From: CAVQOB01 sp963714325
GTDB lineage: Bacteria > Pseudomonadota > Alphaproteobacteria > Rhizobiales > Hyphomicrobiaceae
Assembly: GCA_963714325.1 (NCBI GenBank)
Contig: CAVQOB010000003.1
Coordinates: 186,001 to 250,000 of the forward strand
Direction of reading: 5' to 3'
DNA: 64,000 nt
Positions 55,801-63,880 of the stretch are shown in pieces. Below the pieces are notes generated by a model. The model was not told the DNA's origin and searched no databases. It saw nothing but the letters and a program-made list of their open reading frames with translations. Position numbers and translations under genes: made by a program. Positions within the stretch are counted from its first letter, which is position 1; the number at the start of each line of letters is the position of its first letter.

Positions 55801-56634
55801 TTCGACGACGCTGCTGGCGCGATTGTGGGCAAGGTCGATCGATAGATCCGGCAGGCGCCAGATGCTCTTGCGTTTGCCGTCGTCGACAATGACAGTGGCA
55901 TTGATCAAGCCGAATTCGCGCAAGAAGGCGGAAGAGTCCTCGCGTCGGCGGGCGCGATCGCCAGCTTGTGCCAAGGCCTTGATGACATTGATCCGGCCCT
56001 GACGATCGGCTGGCGGCGAGGTCGCGGGATCTAGCGGCTGCGCTGGGTTCATTGATGCCGGCGCGGAGCGAACGTTGTCTGGCGGACTTTGGGTCAGGCT
56101 CGGTGTCATGCTGACCGACAGTGACCCGTCGTCGGCGTAAAACAGCTGCAAGCGCGGGCCGACGAGATCGACACGTTCGAGTGCGATTCGCGCGCGGCGG
56201 AGCGCCCGATAGCTGAGGGCGGCGGTTGCTGCGGGGGCGATGGCGATGACCGCACCGTCGGGCTCGCGGACTTGGACGTCGCGCAGGCCGAATTCGTAGC
56301 GACCGCTCTCGGCGCGGCGCAACTCGGCGGCGCCGACCTTCAAGGTCTTGCCGCCAAGTTCGGATGACATCGCTGATTCGATGGTCGAGAGTAGCGGGGT
56401 CAAGGCGATCGGGCCGTGCTGCAAGCGAACGTAGGCGAGACCAGCGGCCAATCCCAAGACCAAGCAGATCGTGACAAAGGTGATGGCCAGCGCGCGCAGG
56501 ATCAATGCGGGGCGAGAGATTGTGGTTCGTGCTGGTTTTTGTTGACGCGGCTTTCCCGTCTTCGTCCGGACGGTGTTGGGTCGCGGTTGCGAAGTCTTGC
56601 CGGCGCCAGCGGTGCGCACCGTCTTTTCAGTCAC
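52861..56634 (-). CDS. Very large AsmA-like/YhdP-type protein (DUF3971)
   Basis: A ~1257-residue protein. A basic, proline-rich cytoplasmic N-terminus (~45 residues) precedes one membrane helix (LRALAITFVTICLVLGLAAGLAYV). A long repetitive beta-rich periplasmic region follows, ending in the AsmA-like C-terminal domain (PLLGAPFRGKIDFKAQTVDL, LAGLNSAISGIPIVGLILGG). The last ~60 residues are low-complexity proline/alanine/serine. YhdP-type proteins bridge the two membranes and move phospholipid to the outer membrane; that role is inferred. The start is uncertain: GTG at 56634 or an ATG 15 codons upstream. Confidence 0.85.
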   Translation of the reverse strand: MTEKTVRTAGAGKTSQPRPNTVRTKTGKPRQQKPARTTISRPALILRALAITFVTICLVLGLAAGLAYVRLQHGPIALTPLLSTIESAMSSELGGKTLKVGAAELRRAESGRYEFGLRDVQVREPDGAVIAIAPAATAALSYRALRRARIALERVDLVGPRLQLFYADDGSLSVSMTPSLTQSPPDNVRSAPASMNPAQPLDPATSPPADRQGRINVIKALAQAGDRARRREDSSAFLREFGLINATVIVDDGKRKSIWRLPDLSIDLAHNRASSVVEGKATIAAFTGPFDVAFSLVESGQAETLQLALRVSGLVPRGLARTMPQFALLDAIDAPLNGEARFDVSATGAIQTGTMRLTLAPGQIQLPGAARTPLPLSGAELNLTYNAAASRIELQPSRLAWAESEVRLAGRATYSQDARAAAGWTFEIGAIDGSIGGEPGQPARIPIERFNVQGSVATDPGNIQISQFQFKAGGADIAAEGSVSDFDQGPGPASGSMPRIDINGRISPMPVAALKTIWPAALAPTARQWLRTNLTKGQITKGTFRIATPSPTGSPANRPEPKLSLSFDTAGTEVLLNKGLPPLDIPRATLRFEGQALELTAADAFIGAGETKRLNAKAIRLTATDSTGAEQPAADIAFRLIGPLAGAVDLADRDPFNLLKASGIAIPGLEGKIDGTVRIQVPLVDNLQISEIKTDGRIRITDVRTRQAFGNYDVNGGAIAIDLNDKAIDIKGDLLVKGVPAKLSAQYLLNIPADRQPPLRVTAVLDNADRTQLGFDINDIVQGEIPIEMTASREKSETQIRVRADLSKSELLLEHLAWRKPAGRPALLQFDVAKGQGQGAAARTELQNIKIAGDDVAIEGFMAIGPDNRLREYFFPEFSINTVSRLEVQGKLRGDNVWDVKAKGTTFDGRDFFRGLFSLGQLAQRKTPPKHAGIDLNAEIDTVLGFSESSIKSVKVRSQTRGEKMVGLEATGQFERGKPFRAIIQSEPNTPRRLLAESQDAGQIFKLVGFYPRAVGGIMNLEVDLDGSGSAEKTGILWARNFAVLGDSIVGDVLQNADTGQPAIAGKNRRKTSQELIAFDVMKIPFSVGNGQFVMNDAQIKGPLLGAPFRGKIDFKAQTVDLGGSYIPLAGLNSAISGIPIVGLILGGAKGEGVFGMPFAIQGALANPQVTVNPAGLVAPGIFKDIFQLTPDTYRIDPRQPAAPAKSPAKAEPSRASSSTPAGSTPAPAPPAKTPVQRTKPEVLGDWSTETQGSKKK

Positions 56635-56870
56635 GTCATCCCCAAACCATTGCGCTGGCCCATACCATTGTGCTGACACATGCGTCGATCGCGCCCCCCG
56701 GCGCGGTATTCTGTGTCAAAGTCTAAGCTGTACAGCGTGCAGCGCCTGTCATCGACTCTCACACTCCTGATTCCTTGGGCCAAATCAAGGCCTTGAGAAA
56801 CAATGCAACCTCGGGCACCCTCTGCCTTGGACCGGACACGCGAAAAGCGACCAAAGGAAGGCACTGAAGC

Positions 56871-57338
56871 ATGGTTGAGGACGGCAAAACGGCCCCTGAT
56901 TTCAGCTTGAAGTCGGATGCTGGCGATACGATCAAACTTTCCAAACTGAAGGGTCGGCCGGTGGTCGTGTACTTCTACCCGAAAGACGACACGTCGGGAT
57001 GCACTGCTGAGGCGAAAGATTTTTCCTGTCTGATGGATCAGTTCAAGGCGGCCGGCGCCGAGGTGATCGGGATCTCGCCGGATGGCGCCGTGAGCAAGCA
57101 GAAGTTCCGCAAGAAGCATGATCTGGCCATCACGCTGGCGGCGGACGAGGACAAGAATGCTTGCGAAGCCTATGGCGTGTGGGTGGAAAAATCGATGTAC
57201 GGGAAAAAGTACATGGGCGTCGAGCGTTCGACTTTTCTGGTCGATAAGGCTGGCAAAATCGCGATGTCGTGGCGGAAGGTGAAAGTCCCCGGCCATGCGG
57301 ACGACGTGCTGAAAGCGGTCAAGGCTTTGAAGGCGTGA
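56871..57338 (+). CDS. bcp: Thioredoxin-dependent thiol peroxidase (BCP)
   Basis: A 155-residue atypical 2-Cys peroxiredoxin. The active site is YPKDDTSGCTAEAKDFSCL, with peroxidatic Cys in SGCT and a second Cys in DFSCL. The C-terminal region GKKYMGVERSTFLVDKAGKI is typical. It reduces peroxides at the expense of thioredoxin. The stop overlaps the next start (GTGA). Confidence 0.94.
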   Translation: MVEDGKTAPDFSLKSDAGDTIKLSKLKGRPVVVYFYPKDDTSGCTAEAKDFSCLMDQFKAAGAEVIGISPDGAVSKQKFRKKHDLAITLAADEDKNACEAYGVWVEKSMYGKKYMGVERSTFLVDKAGKIAMSWRKVKVPGHADDVLKAVKALKA

Positions 57339-58186
57339 GAGCCGACCTGGTGACGACCGCGGACGAGGCGCTACCCAGCCTCGCAATGGCGGCGCGGGCG
57401 ATTGTCTCGGCGAGCGACACCGACGAGAAAGTCCGGCTTGCCAAAGTCTCGGCGAAGGCGTGGTTTGGCGGGCGGATGGCGCTTGGCCATCTGAGTGATC
57501 CAACGCCGATGCCCGATCGACCCGGCCGGCCCGATCGACCGCAGTTGCTGTTGCCGCGCGATATGCCGAAGCGATCGACGGGTGGGGAACGTGGCCGGAT
57601 CGCGCTGCTGCACGCGCTGGCGCATATCGAGTTGAACGCGGTCGACATGACATGGGATCTGGTTGGCCGTTTTACTCGGGCGCCGATGCCGCGACCATTC
57701 TTTGACGACTGGGTGCAAGTCGGTCTCGAGGAGGCCAAGCATTTCGACCTGCTGGCGCGGCGCTTGAAGGAATTGGGAGCGGCCTATGGCGATCATCCCG
57801 CCCACGATGGGTTATGGCAGGCGGCGCAGGCCACAAAAGACAGTTTGATTGCGCGCGTCGCGGTCGTGCCGCTGGTGCTGGAGGCGCGCGGGCTCGATGT
57901 GACGCCGTCGATGATCGATAACTTGACGGTTGCTGGCGACAAGACGTCGGCCGATATCATCGCCATCATCTATCGCGACGAAAAGCGCCACGTTGCGTTC
58001 GGTATCAAGTGGTTTCGCTTTCTGTGCGAGCGTGAGGGCCTGGCACCGGAGACGACGTTTCATCAGTTGGTGCGGCAGTATTTTCGGGGCCCGGTCAAAC
58101 CGCCCTTCAATGACAAGGCGCGGTCGGAAGCGGGGTTGGCGCCCGGGTTCTATAAGCCACTGTCGGCATTGGGTGCGCCGCGGTAG
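57335..58186 (+). CDS. DUF455 ferritin-like protein
   Basis: A 283-residue helical protein of the DUF455 family. Possible di-iron ligands appear as ALAHIELNAVD, GLEEAKHFDLL and YRDEKRHVAFG (E-x2-H type). These proteins are sometimes grouped with MiaE-like and rhamnosyltransferase-linked proteins; activity is not established. The GTG start overlaps the bcp stop, so the two are co-translated and may act together against oxidative damage. Confidence 0.85.
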   Translation: MRADLVTTADEALPSLAMAARAIVSASDTDEKVRLAKVSAKAWFGGRMALGHLSDPTPMPDRPGRPDRPQLLLPRDMPKRSTGGERGRIALLHALAHIELNAVDMTWDLVGRFTRAPMPRPFFDDWVQVGLEEAKHFDLLARRLKELGAAYGDHPAHDGLWQAAQATKDSLIARVAVVPLVLEARGLDVTPSMIDNLTVAGDKTSADIIAIIYRDEKRHVAFGIKWFRFLCEREGLAPETTFHQLVRQYFRGPVKPPFNDKARSEAGLAPGFYKPLSALGAPR

Positions 58187-58428
58187 GGGCAATCGACGGG
58201 CAGGACGCGGCTGTCATTTGGGCCACTTCTTGGCCTATGGTGTCCATTTCGACCGATCGATATCATCGTAACCATCACATCGATTGCGCCAGTTTCGCCG
58301 CAATGCTTTGTAATGAACTCGCGGGCACGTTGTGCTACTGATGATCGCGAGCTGCCTGTTGGGCATCGACAGGGGCAGCTCAGTCCTGGGGGAATAGACA
58401 CTGCCGGCGATGGCTGCGGCGCTGTCAC
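58187..58428. other. Intergenic region before the bactofilin gene, no gene seen
   Basis: 242 bases between the DUF455 stop and the bactofilin start. No ORF, terminator or promoter that I can defend. Confidence 0.4.
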
Positions 58429-58998
58429 ATGAGTGGAGTTCTGCGTTTCATGTTCTCGAAAAAGCCGGACACGTTGAGCCCATTGGAAGCGGCACGCGCG
58501 GCCACTTCCGGTCTCAGTCTGAACCCGTTGCGTTCTCCCACTGCCGCGCCGCCATCGCTGCCTAGTCAGGCTGCTGGTCCGGTGACGCGCATGGCGGCTG
58601 CGGCAACGGCGCCGTCCGGTGGATCATCGGTGATCGGTGCTGATCTGGTGATCGTTGGCAATCTGCAATCGAATGGTGAAGTCACTGTCGATGGACAGGT
58701 GCAGGGTGATCTGCAAGCGCAACGCATCGTGATCGGACAGCAAGCGCGCATTACCGGTGGCATCGTCGCCGACGAGGTCGTCGTGCAGGGCATGGTGATG
58801 GGATCGATCCGCGGCAATCGTGTGACGCTGCAGGCGTCAAGCAAAGTTGAAGGCGATATCGTGCATCAGTCCCTCGCCATCGAGCAGGGCGCCTACTTCG
58901 AGGGCAAATCGCGGCGTTCCGAGAACCCGCTGGACGTGCAGCGTCAGAGCAACGGCATCGATGTCGGACAGGCGCTGCAGACCGGCTCGCTGAACTGA
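58429..58998 (+). CDS. Bactofilin
   Basis: A 189-residue polymer-forming cytoskeletal protein. The central right-handed beta-helix spans ~65-165 (SVIGADLVIVGNLQSNGEVT through GSIRGNRVTLQASSKVEGDI). The N-terminal ~60 residues are disordered and Pro/Ala/Ser-rich. Bactofilins organise cell-wall enzymes and cell shape in alphaproteobacteria. The start at MSGVLRF or seven codons later (MFSKKPDTL), which resembles other bactofilins. An intrinsic terminator follows. Confidence 0.9.
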   Translation: MSGVLRFMFSKKPDTLSPLEAARAATSGLSLNPLRSPTAAPPSLPSQAAGPVTRMAAAATAPSGGSSVIGADLVIVGNLQSNGEVTVDGQVQGDLQAQRIVIGQQARITGGIVADEVVVQGMVMGSIRGNRVTLQASSKVEGDIVHQSLAIEQGAYFEGKSRRSENPLDVQRQSNGIDVGQALQTGSLN

Positions 58999-59047
58999 GA
59001 TTTCGGCTTTCGCGCGTTACGCGCGGTCGACCCACACGACTATGTCT

Positions 59048-59078
59048 AAGCCCGTGCGGACGTCGCTGCGGGCTTTTT
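59048..59078 (+). terminator. Rho-independent terminator of the bactofilin gene
   Basis: AAGCCCG pairs with CGGGCTT, with an inner GCG/CGC stem around GACGT, followed by TTTTT (59074-59078). Fifty bases after the bactofilin stop. Clear intrinsic terminator. Confidence 0.85.
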
Positions 59079-59111
59079 CATTTGTGGGTGGTTGGAGACG
59101 GGATCGGCGCG

Positions 59112-60686
59112 TCACCACTCGCCGAAGCGGATGCCGCGATCGCGTGCCTTGCCGGTGACGCGTTCGATGTACTCCTGCGTAACGGTGATGCGCGTCTTGC
59201 GGTTGACGAACCAGCTGAACAGGCGATCCTTCATGATGTCGCGGATAGCCGCATGCGCTGACGATCGGCCGAGGTCATTGCGCTCCTGCGGATCGGCTTT
59301 GAGATCGAACAGCATCGGCGCGAAGCGTTCGAAGTAGACGTATTTCCACTTGGTGGTGCGGACCATGAAGCCGCGTGCTTCGTCGGCGGCGAGGCCCAAG
59401 GTGCGGCGAGCGTGGCGGAGCGCAAAATCGCTGTCGCAGAAAACGGCGTCGCGCCAATCGTCCGGCGTTAGGCCCGCGAGCAGCGGGACAAACGATGCGC
59501 CTTCCAATCGATGTGGAGCCGGTGCGCCGCCAGCCCAATCCAGCATGGTTGGTGCCAGATCAATGGTCTCGACGAGATCGCTCGAAACGCTGCCGCGGGT
59601 CGCATCGGCGGTCGCGCGCGGGTCCATGACGATGAAGGGAATGCGCACGATTTCGTCGTGGAACAGGTCCTTTTCGCCGAGCCAATGATCGCCGAGATAG
59701 TCGCCGTGGTCAGAGGTGACGATGACGATCGTGTTGCCGGCGAGGCCCTGGCGTTCGAGGTGGGCGAAGACGCGGCCGATGTGATGATCGAACTGGGTGA
59801 TGAGCCCCATGTAGGCGGGGATGACGGTGTCACGGACTTCATCGCGCGAGAAGTTGATGCTTTCATCGTGCTGCATGAACGCGGCGATGACGGGATGAGG
59901 ATCGGCCTTCTCGGTCGCAGCGCGATTGGCTGGCGGCACGTGTTCTGGGCCATACATGTTGTTGTAGGGGGCGGGCGCGATGTAGGGCCAGTGCGGCTTG
60001 ATGTAGGACAAGTGCAGGCACCACGGCTGTTCGCCGGCCTTGTCGATGAACTCCAGTGCGCGATCGGTCATGTAGGCGGTTTCGGAATGCTCTTCGCGGA
60101 CGCGGGCGGGGCGGCGCGCGTTCCGCATCGACCAGCCCGAGAGGACCTCGCCGTTGTCGCCTTCGACCGAATTCGCCCAGGTGTGCCAGGGATTGTCGCC
60201 GTCATAGCCTTTCTGGCGAAGCCAGAGATTGTAAGCGACGTTGCCGGGTTCGGCCTGCTCTGGGTGCAGGCCGTCGTCGCGCTCGAAGGGCTCGAAGCCT
60301 GCGTGCATGGCGGGGACGCCGGGATTGATGCCTTCGCTGAGGCCCAGCCGCTGCATTGTTTCCAGATCCGGCTTGAAGTGCGTCTTGCCGACGAGGGCGA
60401 CGCGATAGCCGAGCGGGCGCAGATAATCGCCGATGGTCATCTCGTCGACGCGCAGGGGAAAGTTATTGTACGTCGCACCATGGGTGACGTTATAGCGGCC
60501 GGAATAGAAGCACATGCGCGAGCCGCCACAGACCGGCGACTGGATGAAGGTCTGATCAAAGCGGACACCGCGCCGCGCAAGTGCGTCGATGTTCGGCGTT
60601 TTGATATGCGGGTGGCCGCTGCAGCCGAGATAATCCCAGCGGAGCTGGTCGGCCATGATGAAGAGAATATTCGGTTTTTGTGCCAT
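59112..60686 (-). CDS. Sulfatase/phosphonate monoester hydrolase-like enzyme with atypical nucleophile motif
   Basis: A 524-residue alkaline-phosphatase-superfamily enzyme. The N-terminal metal-binding ILFIMADQLRWDYLG (Asp13) and the later TSDHGDYLGDH are intact. The formylglycine region reads SPVCGGSRMCFYSGRY with Cys53; the standard signature is C-x-P/A-x-R but Gly55 replaces the Pro/Ala. No signal peptide is seen, suggesting a cytoplasmic enzyme, like phosphonate monoester hydrolases. It lies 8 bases after a carbamoyltransferase gene on the same strand. Confidence 0.87.
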   Translation of the reverse strand: MAQKPNILFIMADQLRWDYLGCSGHPHIKTPNIDALARRGVRFDQTFIQSPVCGGSRMCFYSGRYNVTHGATYNNFPLRVDEMTIGDYLRPLGYRVALVGKTHFKPDLETMQRLGLSEGINPGVPAMHAGFEPFERDDGLHPEQAEPGNVAYNLWLRQKGYDGDNPWHTWANSVEGDNGEVLSGWSMRNARRPARVREEHSETAYMTDRALEFIDKAGEQPWCLHLSYIKPHWPYIAPAPYNNMYGPEHVPPANRAATEKADPHPVIAAFMQHDESINFSRDEVRDTVIPAYMGLITQFDHHIGRVFAHLERQGLAGNTIVIVTSDHGDYLGDHWLGEKDLFHDEIVRIPFIVMDPRATADATRGSVSSDLVETIDLAPTMLDWAGGAPAPHRLEGASFVPLLAGLTPDDWRDAVFCDSDFALRHARRTLGLAADEARGFMVRTTKWKYVYFERFAPMLFDLKADPQERNDLGRSSAHAAIRDIMKDRLFSWFVNRKTRITVTQEYIERVTGKARDRGIRFGEW

Positions 60687-60694
60687 GCGGCGTT

Positions 60695-62506
60695 CTACGA
60701 TGTTGCGCCCGTCGCGCCAAGGGCCCGCCGGCTCGTATCACTGGTGACGGCGTGGCGGGCAGGACGAACGATATTGGATACGTGTGGACGGAGCATGCTG
60801 AGGGCTGCGCGCGTGACGTGGCAGTTGCCGAGGACGAGCGTGTCCATTTCGGTGCGCAGGAAGCAGGCGATGGCTTCCGCTGGCGTTGTGACGATCGGCT
60901 CCTGCTCGTTGAAGCTGGTGTTGATCAGAATCGGGACGCCGGTCAGGCGGCCGAATTCAACCAGTAGCGCGTGATAGCGGGGGTTGGTGGCGGCATCGAC
61001 GGTTTGAATGCGGCCGGTGCCGTCGACATGCACGGCGGCGGCGATCTGGTCGCGTTTGTCGGGCCGGACATGCGGCGCCAGCGTCATGAAGGGATCGGGT
61101 TGCGTGATCTCGAAAAATTCGGAGGCGCACTCGACGGGAATCGCGGGGGCAAATGGGCGAAACGATTCGCGCTTCTTGATCACCGCATTGATCCGGTCAC
61201 GCATGGCGTTTGAGCGCGGGTCGGCGAGGATCGAGCGATTGCCGAGAGCACGTGGGCCGATTTCAAAGCGGCCCTGGTACCAGCCAACGATGCGACCGGC
61301 AGCCAAATCTTTGGCGGTTTGGCCGACCAATGCGGCATCGGAAAAGCGCTGGTAACTGAGGCCTGCGGTTTTCAGGGCGTGTTCGATTTCGATGTCGGAG
61401 TAGGCGAGACCAAGATAAGGCGAGGTCAATTCATAGTCGCGGGGGCGAGCGAGCGTTTGGTGGGTGTGCCAGAGTGCTGCACCGAGCGGCGCGCCGGCAT
61501 CGGAGGCGAACGGCGGTACCCACAGTCGCTCAGTGCCGGCCTCAGCGAGAACGCGCGCATTGGCAACGCAGTTGAGGGCGACGCCACCGGTCAAAATGAC
61601 GTTGCGCACCGGATAGCACTGCAGCAGATGGCGGACGACATGCAGGATCGTCTCTTCGGTGATTTTTTGCAGCGCGCATGCGAGATCGCGATGGTGATCG
61701 GTCAATGGTTCGCCGGGCCGGCGGCTGGGGCCAAAGGTTTGCGCAAACTTCGGCTTGGTTGGCCGGAGCTGGCCGTAAACCGGGTAGCTGAAGTAATCCA
61801 TGTTGACGCGGTAGGAGCCATCCGGCGTCAAGGCGACGACATCGCGGAAGCGCTCGACGAGGGCGTCCGATCCAAAAGCCGCCAGCGCCATCACTTTGCC
61901 TTCGTCGCCGAACCCGGTGAATCCCAGATGCTCTGTTACGAACGTGTAGACGAGGCCTAAAGAATTCATTGCATCGGTCGACCAGATGCGTTTGAGACGA
62001 TTGCCGCGCCCGAGGTAGGCGCTCGATGCCGCGTCGTCGCCATAGCCATCCATTACCAGCACTAAGGCCTCGTCGAACGGCGAGACGAAGTAGGCAGCGG
62101 CGTGGCTGTCGTGATGGCCGACATTGACGATTGGTGGCAACGTCGCGGTGTTAAACTGGGCTTTGAGGCCGCGCGCCAAATACTGGTTCAGCATGACGAT
62201 CTGATTGCGCTGCGCGGGGTGGGCGCGACTGTGCAGCAGATTGAGGCTGTGGGGGAACCCGCGCGCGATCGTCTTCAGGACGGTGCGGCGGAGCCGGCGG
62301 ACATCCCAGGGGGTGGAGATGACGTCGATATCGGCGAGCTTGATGTTGGCGAACTTGAAGCCCGCCGCCAGGGCGAGTGCTGGAAATTGCTGCGTATGCT
62401 TCTGGCGATTGAAGCGCTCTTCTTCGAGCACGAACACTGGTTTGCCGTTGCTCAGCAGGGCTGCGCCACTGTCGTGCGAATTTGCTACCAGCCCCAGAAC
62501 GCGCAC
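60695..62506 (-). CDS. NodU/CmcH-family carbamoyltransferase
   Basis: A 603-residue O-carbamoyltransferase. The N-terminal Kae1-like domain has NSHDSGAALL, the metal-binding HHDSHAAAYFVSPF and DGYGDD. The C-terminal YrdC-like domain has GGVALNCVANARVL and GPRALGNRSILADPR, with ESFRPFAPAI near the end. It transfers a carbamoyl group from carbamoyl phosphate to a hydroxyl, as in TobZ or NodU. The GTG start is followed by MRVLGLVANSHDSG. Acceptor unknown; the downstream sulfatase may act on the same polysaccharide or metabolite. Confidence 0.92.
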   Translation of the reverse strand: MRVLGLVANSHDSGAALLSNGKPVFVLEEERFNRQKHTQQFPALALAAGFKFANIKLADIDVISTPWDVRRLRRTVLKTIARGFPHSLNLLHSRAHPAQRNQIVMLNQYLARGLKAQFNTATLPPIVNVGHHDSHAAAYFVSPFDEALVLVMDGYGDDAASSAYLGRGNRLKRIWSTDAMNSLGLVYTFVTEHLGFTGFGDEGKVMALAAFGSDALVERFRDVVALTPDGSYRVNMDYFSYPVYGQLRPTKPKFAQTFGPSRRPGEPLTDHHRDLACALQKITEETILHVVRHLLQCYPVRNVILTGGVALNCVANARVLAEAGTERLWVPPFASDAGAPLGAALWHTHQTLARPRDYELTSPYLGLAYSDIEIEHALKTAGLSYQRFSDAALVGQTAKDLAAGRIVGWYQGRFEIGPRALGNRSILADPRSNAMRDRINAVIKKRESFRPFAPAIPVECASEFFEITQPDPFMTLAPHVRPDKRDQIAAAVHVDGTGRIQTVDAATNPRYHALLVEFGRLTGVPILINTSFNEQEPIVTTPAEAIACFLRTEMDTLVLGNCHVTRAALSMLRPHVSNIVRPARHAVTSDTSRRALGATGATS

Positions 62507-62612
62507 GACCTAAACCCCAACCCACGCTGGTTTTAGACTGCCAACGGACGACGGGATTGTCTACCTTTGTGGGAAAAAGAGTGAAAGTCCGTCTTGTACA
62601 ATGGTTTGGTGG

Positions 62613-62798
62613 TCACAGTCCGCGGACGATGACGCCGATCATCAGCACCAGATAAGCGATCATGGCCAGCCAATATTCCTGATGGGGCAGAAAACGCGGC
62701 AGGTTGATGCCGATGGCGCCAAACTTCGACAGCAGGGCGAGCGCCGCGAGCAGGAGCGACGTCAGAAAAATGAATAACGATGGCGAGTTGAGATGCAT
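62613..62798 (-). CDS. Small two-helix membrane protein
   Basis: A 61-residue protein (start MHLNSPSLFIFLTSLLLAAL) with two membrane helices. It resembles small MxLNSPT-type membrane proteins I recall from rhizobia; no function known. Same strand as the carbamoyltransferase, 106 bases upstream of it. Confidence 0.7.
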   Translation of the reverse strand: MHLNSPSLFIFLTSLLLAALALLSKFGAIGINLPRFLPHQEYWLAMIAYLVLMIGVIVRGL

Positions 62799-62896
62799 GG
62801 CGGTGACTTGGTCCGACGATGTGCGACGCGCACCTTGACTGCTCGCTGGGAACACTAACCGGTCCAAACAACCTCGTCACGCGCCAGCCTGAATGA

Positions 62897-63424
62897 TTAC
62901 AAGGCCTTATTGCCCGGTGATTGCAGGCCTGCTGGCCCGGCGGGTGCGTTCTCAATGACAAAGCGGGTCAGGGGGCCTGCCGATCCAACAATCTTGGCCG
63001 TCACCAGGGAGAACTGGGGTGCGGCGGTTTGCAACGGCGGACTGGCCGTGGCGATCGGCAGAAGTCCTGACGGCAAGGGTTTGATGTCGATCACTTCAAG
63101 GACGCGGATCGGTCCGGATTTGCCACCGATCGTGATGCGATCGCCAACCGTGACGCCTGGCATCAGGAAGGGCGGTAATTCGGGATTGGCGCGGCCGAGC
63201 CAATAGCCCTCATCACCAGCGCGCGTTGACGCTGGAGCCGTTTGGAAGGTGACCGGCACCTGCAGCGCGGCTTTTTCGGGACTTGCTATTGCATTCGTGT
63301 GTGGTTCGGTGGCTGCCGATGATTGAACCCAACCTTCGGGCGTCGCCAGTCCGAACGCCAAGGTTACAACGGCTGCGCCAACGACAAGGACGCCCAGTTT
63401 CGTGTTCGACGACAGAAAGTGCAT
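62897..63424 (-). CDS. Exported or anchored protein of unknown function
   Basis: A 175-residue protein with an N-terminal hydrophobic helix (LGVLVVGAAVVTLAFGLA) and a Pro/Ala-rich periplasmic part. The segment GVTVGDRITIGGKSGPIRVLEVIDIKPLP looks like a small beta-barrel domain. The ATG has GGAG 7 bases upstream. No family recognised. Confidence 0.65.
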   Translation of the reverse strand: MHFLSSNTKLGVLVVGAAVVTLAFGLATPEGWVQSSAATEPHTNAIASPEKAALQVPVTFQTAPASTRAGDEGYWLGRANPELPPFLMPGVTVGDRITIGGKSGPIRVLEVIDIKPLPSGLLPIATASPPLQTAAPQFSLVTAKIVGSAGPLTRFVIENAPAGPAGLQSPGNKAL

Positions 63425-63502
63425 CGATGGTCTCCGCAAGCCTGATCGACTGAGTTTGATATAGGGGCTGCCCTGGCCGTTGTGGAGGTGTCGGGTGGTG
63501 GG

Positions 63503-63880
63503 TTAGACGTTTTTCCCGCTCTTTTTGCGTCGCTCGGCGGCGTAGGCGACGCGGAGATGGCGGAAAATCCAAAGGTTGATGGCGGTCAGTGCCGCCAGGA
63601 CAAGCGCCAGTATGGCCAAATGGACGGGTTGGCGGTCGGCGGCTTTGTCGGTTCGTGCTGCCGCGGATTTGAAGGCGATGGCATCCGCTGTGACGGAGCC
63701 CGGCAAGCGATCGGCAAACTTGCGATCTTCGATGCTGATCAATTCCGACGGCGGGGGGGCGGGAAAGGCACCGCTTTGCGGCACCGAGAGCGAGCCCATC
63801 AGGGCCGAGAACAGGACGAGGCCGAGCGCGAAGTCGGCGAAGGCGCGGAGCAGGCGGCGGCGCAAGACTGGTCGGATCAT
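63503..63880 (-). CDS. Small membrane protein of unknown function
   Basis: A 125-residue protein with hydrophobic helices near each end (ADFALGLVLFSALMGSL and LAILALVLAALTAINLWIF), a basic N-terminus and a basic tail (AERRKKSGKNV). GAGGGAA lies before the ATG. Adjacent to the previous gene, probably co-transcribed. Function unknown. Confidence 0.65.
   Translation of the reverse strand: MIRPVLRRRLLRAFADFALGLVLFSALMGSLSVPQSGAFPAPPPSELISIEDRKFADRLPGSVTADAIAFKSAAARTDKAADRQPVHLAILALVLAALTAINLWIFRHLRVAYAAERRKKSGKNV

Noticed and set aside
59511..60974. 487-codon plus-strand open frame over the sulfatase gene
   Set aside because: Antisense to conserved sulfatase motifs and runs into the carbamoyltransferase gene; no recognisable domain.
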